Below, piece by piece: positions 1-7,439 of a stretch of 9,536 nucleotides of DNA. The DNA comes from an uncultured Eudoraea sp. (lineage in GTDB: Bacteria > Bacteroidota > Bacteroidia > Flavobacteriales > Flavobacteriaceae): the NCBI GenBank assembly GCA_905479615.1, contig CAJQNH010000047.1, forward strand, positions 1 through 9,536. Direction: 5' to 3'. A program made the translations under genes and the position numbers. Under the pieces are notes generated by a model that did not search any database, had not been told where the DNA came from, and worked only from the letters and a program-made list of their open reading frames with translations. Position 1 is the stretch's first letter; every line of letters starts with the position of its first letter.

Positions 1-1028
1 GCCTCTTCAAAACCATTAAAATAGCAAATAAGATACGTTGCCGGTAATAGTTTCAAATCTAATTCTTCTGAACGTTTAAGTAATACGCCCTTTTCAATTT
101 TTTGAAGTAGAGCCTTGTTTGAATTAAAAATATGATACAAGGTCTTTTTATCATATTGAGGTGGATCAAAAATTAAATCACTTTGAATCTGATAAGTTCC
201 GTTATCTGAAAAAAATATATCCACTTTTTCCAAAGGATAGTATTTTTGTTGATTCCCCAAGCCCAACTTCACATATTCCATGATAGAAAAGGACTCATCA
301 TTATAGCTTATAGAGATTTCATCAAGTGCAGAATAGAAAAGTTTAACCTGTTCATTAATAAGTTCTATATCCACTCTTGAATAAAAAACTTCGTTTTTTA
401 CCTTTTTTTGATTCCCAGCCCAGCAGAGTACAAATTGTTCTTTAAATACTTTATAGCTGCTTGTCAGGTCCCTATGTCTGTAATTTATGAAATCTATTAC
501 ACCATCAAGGGTAAGTTCTATATTATTTCGGGCATGTTGTTCTATTGTAGCAACGGTTTCTGAGTTGATGTCTTTTAACACAATATCAAAAGCCTTAGGC
601 ATGCTTATACTTCCATCTCTGAAAAAAACTGCGCCTCCGTAATATTTCCAAATATTGCGGCGCAATGCGCACACTTGCCCGTTAGAACTTATAGTAACTA
701 AGCCCACCACCTTGCCTTCAGGCAAGTGCGGAAACGGGATATTTTCATAAGAGATCAAAGGAGGGTTATCAAGATAGGCATTTACAAGGTTTTGAATCTT
801 ACTGTCATCAAAGAAATCTACCCCAACAATTTTATTGTCTTCATCCTCAACGCCAAGAACAATGAAGGAATTATTATTTGGATTGCTATTAGCAAGTGCG
901 CAAACATGCTTTAGAAATTTGGCTTTACCTTCTCGCTTACCTATATTGATAAACCTTTTTTTATCATAAAAACTATTCTCGTCATTATGAGCCAAAAGGT
1001 TTTTTACCAGTAAGCGCTTATTAATCAT
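1..1028 (-). CDS. AlbA_2/Schlafen-type putative DNA-binding ('ATP-binding') protein, partial
   Basis: This frame is open for 342 codons from an ATG at 1028-1026 to the left edge. No stop is reached, so the C-terminus lies outside the window. Residues about 20-150 resemble the AlbA_2 (Schlafen AAA_4-like) domain. The visible signs are KREGKAKFLKHVCALANS (31-48), FIVLGVEDEDNKIVGVD (55-71), then a segment like the family's 'P' region (LDNPPLISYENIPFP, 86-100) and VVGLVTI (107-113). The usual Asn-Thr-Gly-Gly after 'CALAN' is replaced by SNPNNN. Residues about 160-342 form a second domain that I recall as a Bacteroidota-specific companion (DUF5929-like); that name is from memory. Such proteins are often annotated 'ATP-binding protein', but no Walker A motif is visible. 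The ATG overlaps the stop of the upstream dehydrogenase gene in ATGA, so translational coupling is likely. The biochemical role is unknown. Confidence 0.8.
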   Translation of the reverse strand, partial: MINKRLLVKNLLAHNDENSFYDKKRFINIGKREGKAKFLKHVCALANSNPNNNSFIVLGVEDEDNKIVGVDFFDDSKIQNLVNAYLDNPPLISYENIPFPHLPEGKVVGLVTISSNGQVCALRRNIWKYYGGAVFFRDGSISMPKAFDIVLKDINSETVATIEQHARNNIELTLDGVIDFINYRHRDLTSSYKVFKEQFVLCWAGNQKKVKNEVFYSRVDIELINEQVKLFYSALDEISISYNDESFSIMEYVKLGLGNQQKYYPLEKVDIFFSDNGTYQIQSDLIFDPPQYDKKTLYHIFNSNKALLQKIEKGVLLKRSEELDLKLLPATYLICYFNGFEE

Positions 1029-1780
1029 ATTGTTTTCTTCACTATGGTACTACTTGCCTGTGCAGTGGGCATAACCACGAGATCTGCAATATTTACATGG
1101 GAAGGTCGTGATATTACAAAGTAAATTATATCTGCTATATCTTCAGGTTTTAAAGGTTGAAACCCCTTGTAAACATTGTCTGCTTTCTCATTATCCCCTT
1201 TAAATCTGACATTGCTAAACTCAGTCTCAACCAATCCTGGGTTAACAGCACCCACTCGGATTCCATAAGAATTCAAATCAATTCGCATACCCTGATTAAT
1301 TGCATCAACCGCATGTTTACTGGCGCAATAAACATTCCCTTTTGGGTAAACCTCTTTTCCGGCAGTTGAACCAATATTTATTATGTGTCCCGAATTACGA
1401 TCCACCATCTTAGGTAAAATTGCCCTGGAGACATATAGCAGGCCTTTCACATTGATATCCAGCATAGCATCCCAATCCTCAAGACTGCCTGTTTCTATGG
1501 GATCCATACCATGGGCATTCCCCGCATTATTAATCAAAATATCTATATGAGAAAATTCCTCGGGTAATGAGTTTATCGCATTTGAAACAGCATTTTTGTC
1601 CCTGACATCAAAATTCAACGCATAGACTTCAGTTAGTGGCTCCAATTGCTTCTGCAGTTTTATTAAAAATTCTTTTCTTCGCCCACAAATTATCAATCGG
1701 ATATCCTTTGATGCGAAAAATAGCGCAGTAGCCTTTCCTATGCCACTGGTTGCTCCGGTAATAAATGCTGTTTTTTTCAT
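1025..1780 (-). CDS. Short-chain dehydrogenase/reductase, YdfG-like, NADP-dependent
   Basis: A 251-residue classical SDR with a Rossmann fold. The cofactor motif TGATSGIG is at 8-15, NNAG at 84-87, the structural Asn at N110, catalytic Ser138 in IGSTAG, and YCASK gives Tyr151 and Lys155. Arg34/Arg35 after the second strand (CGRR) favour NADP(H) over NAD(H). The segment EFSNVRFKGD (187-196) and the late HVNIADLVVMPTAQ stretch are characteristic of the YdfG group. That group oxidises L-allo-threonine, serine and 3-hydroxy acids, or reduces malonic semialdehyde, in the cytoplasm. Length is normal for the family. The stop codon overlaps the ATG of the AlbA_2 gene, and the aldo/keto reductase gene ends 25 nt upstream, so the three probably share one transcript. 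Family assignment is firm. The exact substrate is inferred from similarity remembered, not searched. Confidence 0.93.
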   Translation of the reverse strand: MKKTAFITGATSGIGKATALFFASKDIRLIICGRRKEFLIKLQKQLEPLTEVYALNFDVRDKNAVSNAINSLPEEFSHIDILINNAGNAHGMDPIETGSLEDWDAMLDINVKGLLYVSRAILPKMVDRNSGHIINIGSTAGKEVYPKGNVYCASKHAVDAINQGMRIDLNSYGIRVGAVNPGLVETEFSNVRFKGDNEKADNVYKGFQPLKPEDIADIIYFVISRPSHVNIADLVVMPTAQASSTIVKKTI

Positions 1781-1805
1781 TAAATTAATTTGGAATAATT
1801 ACTAT

Positions 1806-2681
1806 TTACGGAACCTTATGCCCCTGAGATGCAACTAATAACAAAAACCAATCTTCCAATTCCAGATCAATTTCAGTAGCCCTTACAGAAGCTATTAATC
1901 GTTCTTTGTTTGTAGTGCCAACAACTGGGTGAACTTTGGAGGGATGTTTTAAGATCCATGCCAGAAGTAGTTGACTGTTATCTGCGTCATATTTCTTTTT
2001 AAGGCCTTTTAGCACCTTTTTTATTCGCTTCCTTCTTTTGTTATCCTTCCTAAAATAGCTGCCCAAGGGACTCCACGCCATAGCAGTCCGATTATGATTG
2101 ATACAATCATCAAAAGTGCCGTCATACATCAACTTTTCAGCTGTTAAGGAAAATTCAACCTGGTTAGCGGTTACTGGCAATACTGACTCTATTAGGGAAA
2201 TCTGCGCAGCTGTGAAATTAGACACTCCAAACTCCCGTATTTTACCTTCTTTTTGTAAATAAAGAATGGCCTCTGCAATTTCATCTGGTTGCATTAACGG
2301 GCTGGGTCTGTGCAGTAAAAAAAGGTCTAAATAGTCAGTTTTAAGGTTCGACAGGGAGCGCTCTGCAGACCAAATAATATATTCTTTAGAGTAATCATAA
2401 TGTTTTACTTTATTCTCTCTGGCTTTGCATACATATTGTATCCCACATTTACTAATAAGTTGTACCTGCTCCCTGGGGATTAAACTCTGTAAAAAAGCAT
2501 TTCCAAAAGCTTCTTCATTAGTATAACCTCCATAAATATCGGCATGGTCGAAAGTTGTAATTCCATTTTCCACACAATAGCCAATAAGGTCCGCAATTTC
2601 GTTTTTTGTAAGATTCTTCCCCCAACTTCCCCATGTCATGGTTCCCGCAATAATTTTTGAATAAGATATCCGGTTTTTCAT
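1806..2681 (-). CDS. Aldo/keto reductase, YdhF-like
   Basis: A 291-residue cytoplasmic NADPH-dependent oxidoreductase with a TIM-barrel fold. The AKR tetrad is complete: Asp45 and Tyr50 in TTFDHADIYGGY, Lys78 in LISKCG, and His124 in LFLLHRPSPLM. GVSNFTAAQ (152-160) and NQVEFS (173-178) are the barrel strands around the active site, and PVVGTTNKERL (252-262) is the usual C-terminal cofactor-binding segment (AKR Ser/Thr-Lys-Arg region). The DHADIYGGY, RPSPLM and terminal HKVP stretches point to the E. coli YdhF subgroup, for which no clear physiological substrate is established. It is the first gene of the minus-strand cluster, starting from the divergent region shared with moxR. The ATG at 2681-2679 is chosen because the N-terminal beta strand begins directly after it. 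No defects are visible. Confidence 0.93.
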   Translation of the reverse strand: MKNRISYSKIIAGTMTWGSWGKNLTKNEIADLIGYCVENGITTFDHADIYGGYTNEEAFGNAFLQSLIPREQVQLISKCGIQYVCKARENKVKHYDYSKEYIIWSAERSLSNLKTDYLDLFLLHRPSPLMQPDEIAEAILYLQKEGKIREFGVSNFTAAQISLIESVLPVTANQVEFSLTAEKLMYDGTFDDCINHNRTAMAWSPLGSYFRKDNKRRKRIKKVLKGLKKKYDADNSQLLLAWILKHPSKVHPVVGTTNKERLIASVRATEIDLELEDWFLLLVASQGHKVP

Positions 2682-2722
2682 AAGTATGTGAAAATATAAA
2701 ATAAATCCCTTAAATACTTCAT

Positions 2723-2754
2723 AAAACTTAGGGTTCTAGGCATTTTTTAACCAA
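2723..2754 (-). promoter_or_regulatory. Candidate Bacteroidota-type promoter for the reductase cluster
   Basis: Reading the minus strand, TTG (2754-2752) is followed after 21 nt by TAAGTTTT (2730-2723), which differs from the Bacteroidota -7 consensus TANNTTTG at the last base. The spacing is near that expected for the phylum's primary sigma factor. Transcription would begin near 2717, giving a leader of roughly 35 nt. This is a by-eye match in A/T-rich DNA, where chance matches are common. Confidence 0.33.
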
Positions 2755-2770
2755 TCATTAACAGCACTTA

Positions 2771-2791
2771 TATAAATAAATTTTCAATTTG
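2771..2791 (+). promoter_or_regulatory. Candidate -7 element(s) for the bat operon promoter
   Basis: Two overlapping near-matches to TANNTTTG occur: TAAATTTT at 2777-2784 and TCAATTTG at 2784-2791. TATAAAT at 2771-2777 also resembles a conventional -10 box. None has a convincing TTTG at the expected -33 distance. A start near 2795 would leave a leader of about 45 nt before moxR. Listed because a promoter is required here, not because the match is strong. Confidence 0.28.
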
Positions 2792-2841
2792 CGCCCTACT
2801 GTGATACCAACAGATTAAAAACCAAAAAATATAAATTATTA

Positions 2842-3843
2842 ATGGAGGAAAATACTACTGTAGATATTAGTGCTGTTAATGAAAAGATTGCACAAGAAAG
2901 TGCTTTTATAGACCTGCTTGTTCTGGAAATGAATAAAGCTATTGTAGGTCAAAAGCATATGATAGAACGATTGTTGATCGGACTTTTGGGACAGGGTCAT
3001 ATTTTGTTAGAAGGAGTCCCCGGACTTGCAAAGACTCTTGCAATAACCACTCTGTCAAAGGCGGTTAAAGGCAGTTTTAGCAGGATTCAGTTTACTCCGG
3101 ATCTTCTACCTGCAGATGTCGTGGGAACAATGATATATAATATGAAAGTGAATGATTTCTCAATAAAGAAAGGTCCTATATTTGCCAATTTTGTTTTAGC
3201 TGATGAAATAAACCGTGCCCCTGCCAAAGTACAGTCTGCTCTTTTGGAAGCAATGCAGGAAAAACAAGTCACCATTGGCGATGAAACTTTTATACTTGAT
3301 AAACCGTTCTTGGTTATGGCTACTCAAAACCCCGTGGAACAGGAAGGGACATATCCACTCCCTGAAGCTCAGGTGGATCGTTTTATGCTAAAAACGGTTA
3401 TTGATTACCCTAAGATGAATGAAGAACAACTTATTATAAGGCAAAATCTTCAAGGTATACTGCAGGATGTTAAACCCGTTGTATCAATTAAACAAATTCT
3501 TAGTGCTCAACAGGCCGTGAGAGAAGTCTATATGGATGAAAAAATTGAAAAATATATCCTGGATTTGGTCTTCGCCACACGCTATCCCGAAAAATATAAT
3601 TTAGGAGACCTTAAGCCACTCATAAGTTTTGGAGCATCACCTCGTGGGAGTATTAATCTGGCAAATGCAGCTAAATGTTATGCTTTTATTAAAAGACGTG
3701 GTTATGTAGTTCCGGAAGATGTGCGCGCCATTGTGCATGACGTACTAAGGCATAGAATTGGAATTACCTATGAAGCGGAAGCAGAAAATATTACTTCAGA
3801 AGAAATAATCAACCGGATTGTTAACGAAATTGAAGTGCCATAA
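2842..3843 (+). CDS. moxR: MoxR-family AAA+ ATPase
   Basis: A 333-residue cytoplasmic AAA+ ATPase of the MoxR type (AAA_3 domain plus helical lid). Walker A is GVPGLAKT at 58-65, with Lys64 and Thr65 as nucleotide-binding residues. Walker B is FVLADE at 117-122. Sensor 1 is Asn163 in MATQNP, a candidate arginine finger is Arg180 in QVDRF, and sensor 2 is Arg268 in GASPRGS (264-270). All look intact, so an active ATPase is expected. MoxR proteins act as chaperone-like ATPases for partner proteins with VWA domains, and three VWA or VWA-like genes follow here. It is the first gene of the plus-strand operon. The ATG has only an A/T-rich leader and no Shine-Dalgarno sequence, which is usual in this phylum. 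It ends with tandem stops TAA TAG. Family certain; specific clients are inferred from position. Confidence 0.97.
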   Translation: MEENTTVDISAVNEKIAQESAFIDLLVLEMNKAIVGQKHMIERLLIGLLGQGHILLEGVPGLAKTLAITTLSKAVKGSFSRIQFTPDLLPADVVGTMIYNMKVNDFSIKKGPIFANFVLADEINRAPAKVQSALLEAMQEKQVTIGDETFILDKPFLVMATQNPVEQEGTYPLPEAQVDRFMLKTVIDYPKMNEEQLIIRQNLQGILQDVKPVVSIKQILSAQQAVREVYMDEKIEKYILDLVFATRYPEKYNLGDLKPLISFGASPRGSINLANAAKCYAFIKRRGYVVPEDVRAIVHDVLRHRIGITYEAEAENITSEEIINRIVNEIEVP

Positions 3844-3911
3844 TAGTTCAACCTATGTAGTTCAATGCCGTAAATGGTATTTGCTTATATAACTGAAAAG
3901 CTTGAACCCGA
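3844..3911 (+). other. 68-nt moxR–DUF58 spacer with a short repeat
   Basis: This is the only loose junction in the operon. It contains a direct repeat of TAGTTCAA (3844-3851 and 3858-3865, 14 nt apart) and an inverted copy of its core, TTGAAC, at 3902-3907 just before the next start codon. GTTCAA and TTGAAC could pair in RNA as a 6-bp stem that brings the two ends of the spacer together. No terminator-like GC hairpin with a T-run is present, so readthrough is likely. Confidence 0.4.
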
Positions 3912-4778
3912 ATGGATACCAAAGAGTTATTAAAAAAAGTTCGTAAGATTGAAATTAAGACCCGTCGTCTTTCAGATCACATATTTGGAGGGGAATACCA
4001 TTCTACATTTAAGGGTCGTGGAATGACTTTTAGCGAGGTTCGCCAATATCAGTTTGGTGATGATGTAAGAAGCATTGATTGGAATGTCACGGCCAGATAT
4101 AATGAACCTTTTGTAAAAGTATTTGAGGAGGAAAGAGAGCTAACCATGATGCTAATGGTAGATGTCAGTGGTTCGGAACTTTTTGGCACAACCAATCGCT
4201 TTAAAAAGGATATTATTACAGAAATATCGGCAACTCTAGCATTTTCTGCACTCCAAAATAACGACAAAGTTGGTCTTATTCTTTTTTCTGATGAAATTGA
4301 ACTTTTTATACCCCCTAAAAAAGGAAAAAGCCATGTCCTGAGAATAATAAGAGAGTTACTGGAATTTTCTCCTAAAAGCAATAAGACTAATATTGGGGAA
4401 GCACTTAAATATTTAACTAACGTCATGAAGAAAAAAGCAATTGTATTTGTGCTTTCAGATTTTATGGCAAAAGATTATAAGCAAACACTGAAAATTACAG
4501 GGAAGAAACACGATGTTACAGGTATTCGTATTTATGACGAAAAAGAAGAATATATTCCAAATTTAGGACTAGTGCAAATGCTGGATTCGGAAACCGGTTT
4601 AGTGAAACTGGTAAATACGCAATCTAAAAGCGTACGGAATGCATACGGTGAATACTATAGAAATAGGGTAGACTATTTTAAAGAAACTTTCAATAAATCG
4701 GGATGTGGCATTTTGGATTGCCGCGTGGATGAGAGTTATGTTAAAAAGTTATTGGGTTATTTTAAGCGAAGAGGATAA
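3912..4778 (+). CDS. DUF58 (VWA-like) protein of the Bat operon
   Basis: A 288-residue DUF58 protein. The family signature runs from about 35 to 62: GRGMTF, then RQYQFGDDVRSIDWN and the following T-A-R. A VWA-like fold follows. A MIDAS-type metal site is visible as DVSGS at 84-88, with Thr159 (SNKTNIG) and Asp183 (VLSDF) as candidate second and third loops. There is no signal peptide or membrane helix, so it should be cytoplasmic, on the same side as MoxR. DUF58 proteins nearly always sit next to moxR genes, and the pair is thought to work together. The start is fixed by an in-frame stop at 3903-3905 just upstream and by the conserved N-terminus. Its TAA is followed directly by the ATG of the next gene. 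No truncation is seen. Confidence 0.94.
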   Translation: MDTKELLKKVRKIEIKTRRLSDHIFGGEYHSTFKGRGMTFSEVRQYQFGDDVRSIDWNVTARYNEPFVKVFEEERELTMMLMVDVSGSELFGTTNRFKKDIITEISATLAFSALQNNDKVGLILFSDEIELFIPPKKGKSHVLRIIRELLEFSPKSNKTNIGEALKYLTNVMKKKAIVFVLSDFMAKDYKQTLKITGKKHDVTGIRIYDEKEEYIPNLGLVQMLDSETGLVKLVNTQSKSVRNAYGEYYRNRVDYFKETFNKSGCGILDCRVDESYVKKLLGYFKRRG

Positions 4779-6437
4779 ATGAATATGATTTCAATTAAAT
4801 TAAGACGTATTATTAGTTCCTGGTCCGGCCCGGTGCTCTTCTTATGTCTTTTATTTTTTGGGAACACCATAATTGCTCAGTTACAACCCGAAATAACATC
4901 AAAAGTAGACACTACCAATATTAAAATTGGTGAACAAATTCATTTTACGGTTACTGTTGAAGTAGACTCAACTGCCCAGGTATTCTTCCCTGAAGGGCAA
5001 ACCTTTTCGCCATTGGAAACTGTTCAAACTTTTAAAACAGATACAACCCGAAAAAAAGACAGAATAACACTGCAAAAAATATACGCGCTGACACAATTTG
5101 ATTCCGGATCCTATGTACTGCCGGCTCAGCGTATTGAAATTAACGGGACTGGATTTTTTACAGACTCTCTTAAGGTTGATGTTGCCACGGTTCCCGTGGA
5201 TACAGTCAACCAAAAAATGTATGATATAAAACCCTTAATAAGCGTACAAAAAAGTAATAGTGCCTTTTGGAAAATCCTCCTGATTGTTTTGCTTATTGCC
5301 GGAATTGCAGGCGGCCTTATTTATTGGTTTATAATTCGAAAAAAACCATTGACAGAAGAGGAAAAGGTGGCATTACTCCCACCTTATGATAGAGCACTTT
5401 TGGAATTGAAGCGATTAGAAAATTCTAAATATTTAATTCAGGATAAGTACAAAGTATATTATTCTGAATTAACTGCAATAGTTAGATCCTATCTTGAAGA
5501 AGAGGTACATATTTCAGCACTGGAAAGTACTACAAGTGAATTGATTAAAAAATTGGAATTATTGCAGGATGCAGGTGAACTAAAGCTTCATGATAATACA
5601 ATTAAACAATTTGAAAAAACACTACAAACAGCTGATCTTGTAAAATTTGCAAGGTCCAAACCCCTTACATCAGTAGCCGAGCAAGATAGAAAAGCTATTG
5701 AGGAGATCGTTGTTAAGACCAAAGAAGCCCTGCCTGAACCTACTGAAGAAGATTTGTTGAAACAAGAAGAATATCAGGAAGTTATTGCTCAGAAAAAACG
5801 AAAAAAGAAAATAATATCAATTGTTTCTGCTGCAGCAATTGTAATACTAGTATCCCTTGGGGGACTTATAACCTATTTAGGTCCTTCTTATGTTTGGGAT
5901 ACCATTACTGGCCATCCTACAAAAACACTTTTAGAAGGAGAATGGGTTTCCAGTTCTTACGGATATCCACCAATAATTGTTGAGACTCCGGAAGTATTAG
6001 TAAGACAAGAATTTAAGCTCCCTCCGGATGCAAAGGCCAATATCAAAGAGCTGCAGGCTTTTATGTACAGGAGTAAAAAAGGTTTACTCACTATTGGCAC
6101 AACTTCGACCACATTAAATAAACCTGAAGAACCGGATTTCAATCAGGTTGTTGAACAAATATTGAAAAATTTCGAAGATCAGGGCGCAAAAAATATTATT
6201 ACTAAGCAAGAAGAATTCGTTACAATATCTGGTGTAAAAGGAATTAAAGTTTTTGGCCGGGGTAAATTTGCAGTACCTGGCTCAAAAGAGTTAGTTAGCG
6301 GGCAATACACTATTATTCTTTTTGGCGGAAATGGTTTTCAACAGCAGTTAATCTTATCATGGTTAGATGATGATACTTACGCTGAAGAAATTGTAAGTAG
6401 GATAATAGGTTCATTAGAAGTAAAAACAGAGGCATAA
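4779..6437 (+). CDS. Bat-operon membrane protein with two predicted periplasmic domains
   Basis: A 552-residue envelope protein. Residues 17-33 form a signal sequence or anchor, with likely cleavage after Ala33 (TIIAQ). Residues 35-160 are beta-rich and resemble the start of BatD proteins (VDTTNIKIGEQIHFTVTVEV). A helix at 165-186 is followed by RKK. Residues 190-343 are mostly helical and charged, like the DUF4381 tail (LPPYDRALLELKRLENSKYL). A second helix spans 345-366 after KKRKKK. Residues 370-552 form a separate alpha/beta domain. By the positive-inside rule, the N- and C-terminal domains are periplasmic and the middle is cytoplasmic. It starts directly after the DUF58 stop. AGAGGA at 4770-4775 lies 3 nt from the first ATG but 9 nt from a second ATG at 4785, so Met3 may be the true start. 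No established function; the C-terminal domain is discussed in the findings. Confidence 0.85.
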   Translation: MNMISIKLRRIISSWSGPVLFLCLLFFGNTIIAQLQPEITSKVDTTNIKIGEQIHFTVTVEVDSTAQVFFPEGQTFSPLETVQTFKTDTTRKKDRITLQKIYALTQFDSGSYVLPAQRIEINGTGFFTDSLKVDVATVPVDTVNQKMYDIKPLISVQKSNSAFWKILLIVLLIAGIAGGLIYWFIIRKKPLTEEEKVALLPPYDRALLELKRLENSKYLIQDKYKVYYSELTAIVRSYLEEEVHISALESTTSELIKKLELLQDAGELKLHDNTIKQFEKTLQTADLVKFARSKPLTSVAEQDRKAIEEIVVKTKEALPEPTEEDLLKQEEYQEVIAQKKRKKKIISIVSAAAIVILVSLGGLITYLGPSYVWDTITGHPTKTLLEGEWVSSSYGYPPIIVETPEVLVRQEFKLPPDAKANIKELQAFMYRSKKGLLTIGTTSTTLNKPEEPDFNQVVEQILKNFEDQGAKNIITKQEEFVTISGVKGIKVFGRGKFAVPGSKELVSGQYTIILFGGNGFQQQLILSWLDDDTYAEEIVSRIIGSLEVKTEA

Positions 6438-7436
6438 ATGTTAGACAATATAGAATTTGCAAATCCTCAGCTTTTTTGGTTGCTTTTATTGCTCCCCCTT
6501 GCTTTGATATGGCATATTTTTAAGCGTAAAGAGGAGACTGCCACCCTGAAAATTTCGACTGTAGATGGGTTTACATCTAACGACCTTTTACCAAAACTAA
6601 AACCGGTATTATTTGTGTTCCGTTTGTTGGCATTGACAGCAATTATAGTAGCAATGGCGCGCCCTCAAACTGAGGATATTTCCACTCGAACAAAAACTAC
6701 GAAAGGTATTGATATTGTAATGGCGATAGATGTTTCTTCAAGTATGTTGGCAAGGGATTTAAAGCCAAACCGATTATCGGCGCTAAAAGAAGTGGCAGCA
6801 GATTTTATTAGACAAAGACCAAATGATAGAATTGGTTTAGTGGCCTATGCAGGGGAAAGCTACACCAAAACACCAATAACAAGTGATAAATCTATTGTAT
6901 TAAATTCGCTTAAAGAAATTACCTATGGTCAATTAAACGATGGTACAGCCATTGGTATGGGATTAGCAACTTCGGTTAATAGGTTAAAAGAAAGCAAATC
7001 AATAAGTAAGGTAATTATTTTACTTACTGATGGAGTTAATAATTCAGGATTTATTGAACCACAAACGGCCGCTGATCTTGCTGTGGAATTTGACATCAAG
7101 ACATATACTATTGGTTTGGGAACTAATGGAAATGCGCTCTCACCAGTTGCATATAATGAAGATGGGTCCTACAGATATGGGATGAGACAGGTTGAAATAG
7201 ACGAGAAATTACTTCAAGCTATTGCCGACGCAACAGGAGGGCAATACTTTAGAGCTACTGATAATGAAAAATTAGAGGCCATTTATGATGAAATAAATAA
7301 ATTGGAGAAAACAGAAGTTGAAGAATTTAAGTATTATAAATATGAGGAGAAATTCAGACCATGGATTCTATTGGCAGGGGCATTACTTATTGTTGAGTGG
7401 TTCCTGAGAAATACGCTCTTCAGAAGTTTTATTTAA
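6438..7436 (+). CDS. batA: BatA, membrane-anchored VWA protein
   Basis: A 332-residue protein of the BatA family. It opens with the BatA N-terminal motif FANPQLFWLLLLLP (residues 7-20). The helices are at about 11-27, 56-74 and 309-322, and a VWA domain occupies about 90-290. The metal site is complete: Asp98, Ser100 and Ser102 in DVSSSM, Thr170 in DGTAIG, and Asp198 in LLTDGVNN. Lys/Arg-rich FKRKEE after helix 1 suggests a cytoplasmic first loop, which puts the VWA domain in the periplasm and the C-terminus back inside. This topology is inferred. Known Bat proteins were linked to oxygen tolerance in Bacteroides fragilis. The start abuts the stop of the preceding gene, with AGAGG at 6428-6432 as a plausible ribosome site. 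Closely related in layout to the next gene, batB. Confidence 0.95.
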   Translation: MLDNIEFANPQLFWLLLLLPLALIWHIFKRKEETATLKISTVDGFTSNDLLPKLKPVLFVFRLLALTAIIVAMARPQTEDISTRTKTTKGIDIVMAIDVSSSMLARDLKPNRLSALKEVAADFIRQRPNDRIGLVAYAGESYTKTPITSDKSIVLNSLKEITYGQLNDGTAIGMGLATSVNRLKESKSISKVIILLTDGVNNSGFIEPQTAADLAVEFDIKTYTIGLGTNGNALSPVAYNEDGSYRYGMRQVEIDEKLLQAIADATGGQYFRATDNEKLEAIYDEINKLEKTEVEEFKYYKYEEKFRPWILLAGALLIVEWFLRNTLFRSFI

Positions 7437-7439
7437 AAT

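Larger units (their letters stand above)
2682..2841. promoter_or_regulatory. Divergent intergenic region between the oxidoreductase cluster and the bat operon
   Basis: These 160 bp separate the start of the minus-strand reductase gene from the start of moxR on the plus strand. They are very A/T-rich and hold no ORF of note. Because the genes diverge, both operon promoters should lie here. No clear operator palindrome was seen; the only small inverted match is GGTT (2732-2735) with AACC (2749-2752). Confidence 0.7.

Noticed and set aside
711..726. Perfect 6-bp inverted repeat CTTGCC/GGCAAG with a 4-nt loop
   Set aside because: It sits inside the AlbA_2 coding region, has no T-run, and encodes ordinary residues, so a terminator role is unlikely.
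722..900. Two copies of GCAAGTGCG (722-730 and 892-900)
   Set aside because: Nine bases, only two exact copies, both inside coding sequence; probably chance.
726..914. 62-codon plus-strand frame
   Set aside because: It is antisense to the AlbA_2 gene, which is open across the whole stretch and shows family motifs.
4049..4426. 125-codon minus-strand frame inside the DUF58 gene
   Set aside because: It lies wholly within a strongly conserved coding region on the opposite strand and resembles no family.
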